Assembly: GCA_958420145.1 (NCBI GenBank)
Contig: CATZIR010000005.1
Coordinates: 1 to 14,420 of the forward strand
Length of the DNA stretch: 14,420 nucleotides
From: an uncultured Eubacteriales bacterium
Lineage (GTDB): Bacteria > Bacillota > Clostridia > Christensenellales > UBA1242
Direction of reading: 5' to 3'
The position numbers and the translations under genes were made by a program. How positions within the stretch are numbered: the stretch's first letter is position 1; each line of letters starts with the position of its first letter. The notes beneath the pieces are model-generated. The model saw nothing but the letters and a program-made list of their open reading frames with translations. It was not told where the DNA came from and ran no database searches. Below are positions 13,751-14,420 of the stretch, piece after piece.

Positions 13751-13756
13751 ATCATA
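13751..13756 (-). promoter_or_regulatory. Candidate -10 box of the rimM operon
   Basis: TATGAT on the minus strand (5 of 6 matches) lies 11 bases before the rimM ATG. No good -35 box is present at 16-18 bases. A promoter is expected here because a strong terminator ends at 13793, only about 50 bases upstream of rimM. Confidence 0.35.
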
Positions 13757-13792
13757 ATTAACAAAAATTACAAAATGGTTGAGTTGTGGCAC

Positions 13793-13820
13793 AAAAAATG
13801 CCAAAGCATAAACTTTGACA
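13793..13820 (-). terminator. Intrinsic terminator between the edge gene and rimM
   Basis: On the minus strand an 8-bp stem TGTCAAAG with CTTTGGCA (13820-13813 with 13806-13799, one wobble) has a six-base loop and six T (13798-13793). It begins directly after the TAA of the upstream gene. Confidence 0.85.
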
Positions 13821-14420
13821 TTAATTTTCAATAGATAATTCTTTGAAGAATGAAGTAGGCAATTTTCTTCCGTTTTCTTTTAGAACAGAATTGTAATTAG
13901 AATCAATTTTCGCTAAAATTTTCTCATTTTTCTTTTTTTGTTTTTGAATTTCTTTTAATCTATCTTGTTTCTCTTGTTGTTTGCCGTCCATTCTAATTTT
14001 GCTTTCTTCTTTTCTTAGGTCATAGTTTTTGTTGCTGACAGTAATCCACAACAATGCCATTTTGCTAAAGTAATTAGAATTTTTCATAACCTTTTTTTGC
14101 AAGATATATGTCTTAATTTCTTGGTCTGTTTTTTTGTTTGATTTTCTAACTTCGCTAACGGTTAGCATTGCGTTTCTAAACATAAAGTCCCAAATGTAAT
14201 CTTTTGTATCTTGTTCTTGCTCTGGGCAAACGCCAAAAAATTCTTGGTTAGCTCTATTAATTTTTTCGTATTCTTTGAGTGATTTTCTCTCGGCCTTTTG
14301 CTCCATAATATAGCCAAGATACAACGCTTCTCGCTCTTTTGGAGATATCTTAAAACTAGTTGCATACATCTGTGCGTCTTTATTTTCTAAAACAAGTTTT
14401 TCATAAAGATTGTTAACATC
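13821..14420 (-). CDS. Helix-rich, highly charged protein of unknown function, partial at the window edge
   Basis: The frame runs from the window edge (14420) to TAA at 13823-13821: 199 residues visible. An ATG at 14369 exists but has no ribosome binding site, and the frame is open beyond it, so the true start is probably outside. The sequence looks mostly helical. Visible parts are 'SPKEREALYLGYIMEQKAER' (about 14346-14290), a region with 'DYIWDFMFRNAMLTVSEVR', a stretch 'YFSKMALLWITVSNKNYDL', and then a strongly charged Lys/Glu/Gln segment (about 13990-13905) likely to form a coiled coil. There is no clear signal peptide or membrane helix in the visible part. I do not recognise the family. 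It is a separate transcription unit from rimM because a strong terminator follows immediately. Confidence 0.7.
   Translation of the reverse strand, partial: DVNNLYEKLVLENKDAQMYATSFKISPKEREALYLGYIMEQKAERKSLKEYEKINRANQEFFGVCPEQEQDTKDYIWDFMFRNAMLTVSEVRKSNKKTDQEIKTYILQKKVMKNSNYFSKMALLWITVSNKNYDLRKEESKIRMDGKQQEKQDRLKEIQKQKKKNEKILAKIDSNYNSVLKENGRKLPTSFFKELSIEN

Noticed and set aside
1..14420. CRISPR array, prophage, transposon or toxin-antitoxin system
   Set aside because: I found no regularly spaced direct repeats, no integrase or transposase motif and no paired small genes. The single small gene at 9713-9943 has no partner.

Overview
The window is AT-rich, uses the standard genetic code (Trp is TGG; TGA is a real stop in rimM), and reads like a low-GC Gram-positive anaerobe, probably a Clostridia-type Bacillota. 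The evidence is strong Shine-Dalgarno sites, a SAM-I riboswitch driving metK, a rimM-trmD-ylqF cluster, InlB-type B repeats in a huge secreted protein, and a two-gene SUF-like iron-sulfur system. I see no insertion sequence, tRNA, rRNA, CRISPR array or phage gene, and no gene-free stretch longer than 300 bases.

Layout, left to right. (1) Positions 2-4582 (+) are the 3' part of a giant surface protein: repeated modules of about 165-230 residues, then five B-repeat-like units, with no visible anchor. (2) Positions 4829-6294 (+) hold a promoter and a tight three-gene cluster: a four-helix membrane protein, a two-helix membrane protein and a LURP-one/YxjI-like protein. (3) Positions 6403-8049 (-) hold sufC and a short SufB/SufD-like gene, a minimal Fe-S assembly pair. 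(4) Positions 8312-9664 (+) encode a CNNM/CBS/CorC-type membrane protein. (5) Positions 9713-9943 (-) encode a 76-residue putative DNA-binding protein with a perfect palindrome in its own promoter region. (6) Positions 9999-11294 (-) are metK with a complete SAM-I riboswitch, terminator and promoter. (7) Positions 11304-13739 (-) are rimM, trmD, ylqF and yraN, a tRNA/ribosome-maturation operon. (8) From 13821 to the window end (-) lies a partial, helix-rich gene of unknown function.

Two converging gene pairs (near 6334-6366 and 9677-9710) share hairpins with T-tracts on both sides, so each can end transcription from both directions. Housekeeping functions (translation, SAM supply, Fe-S assembly) sit beside accessory envelope genes. 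The most unusual items are the modular giant protein, the compact metK riboswitch whose switching strand is visible as an exact 8-base repeat, and the small gene with the operator-like palindrome. I found no clear multi-gene novel defence or mobile system.
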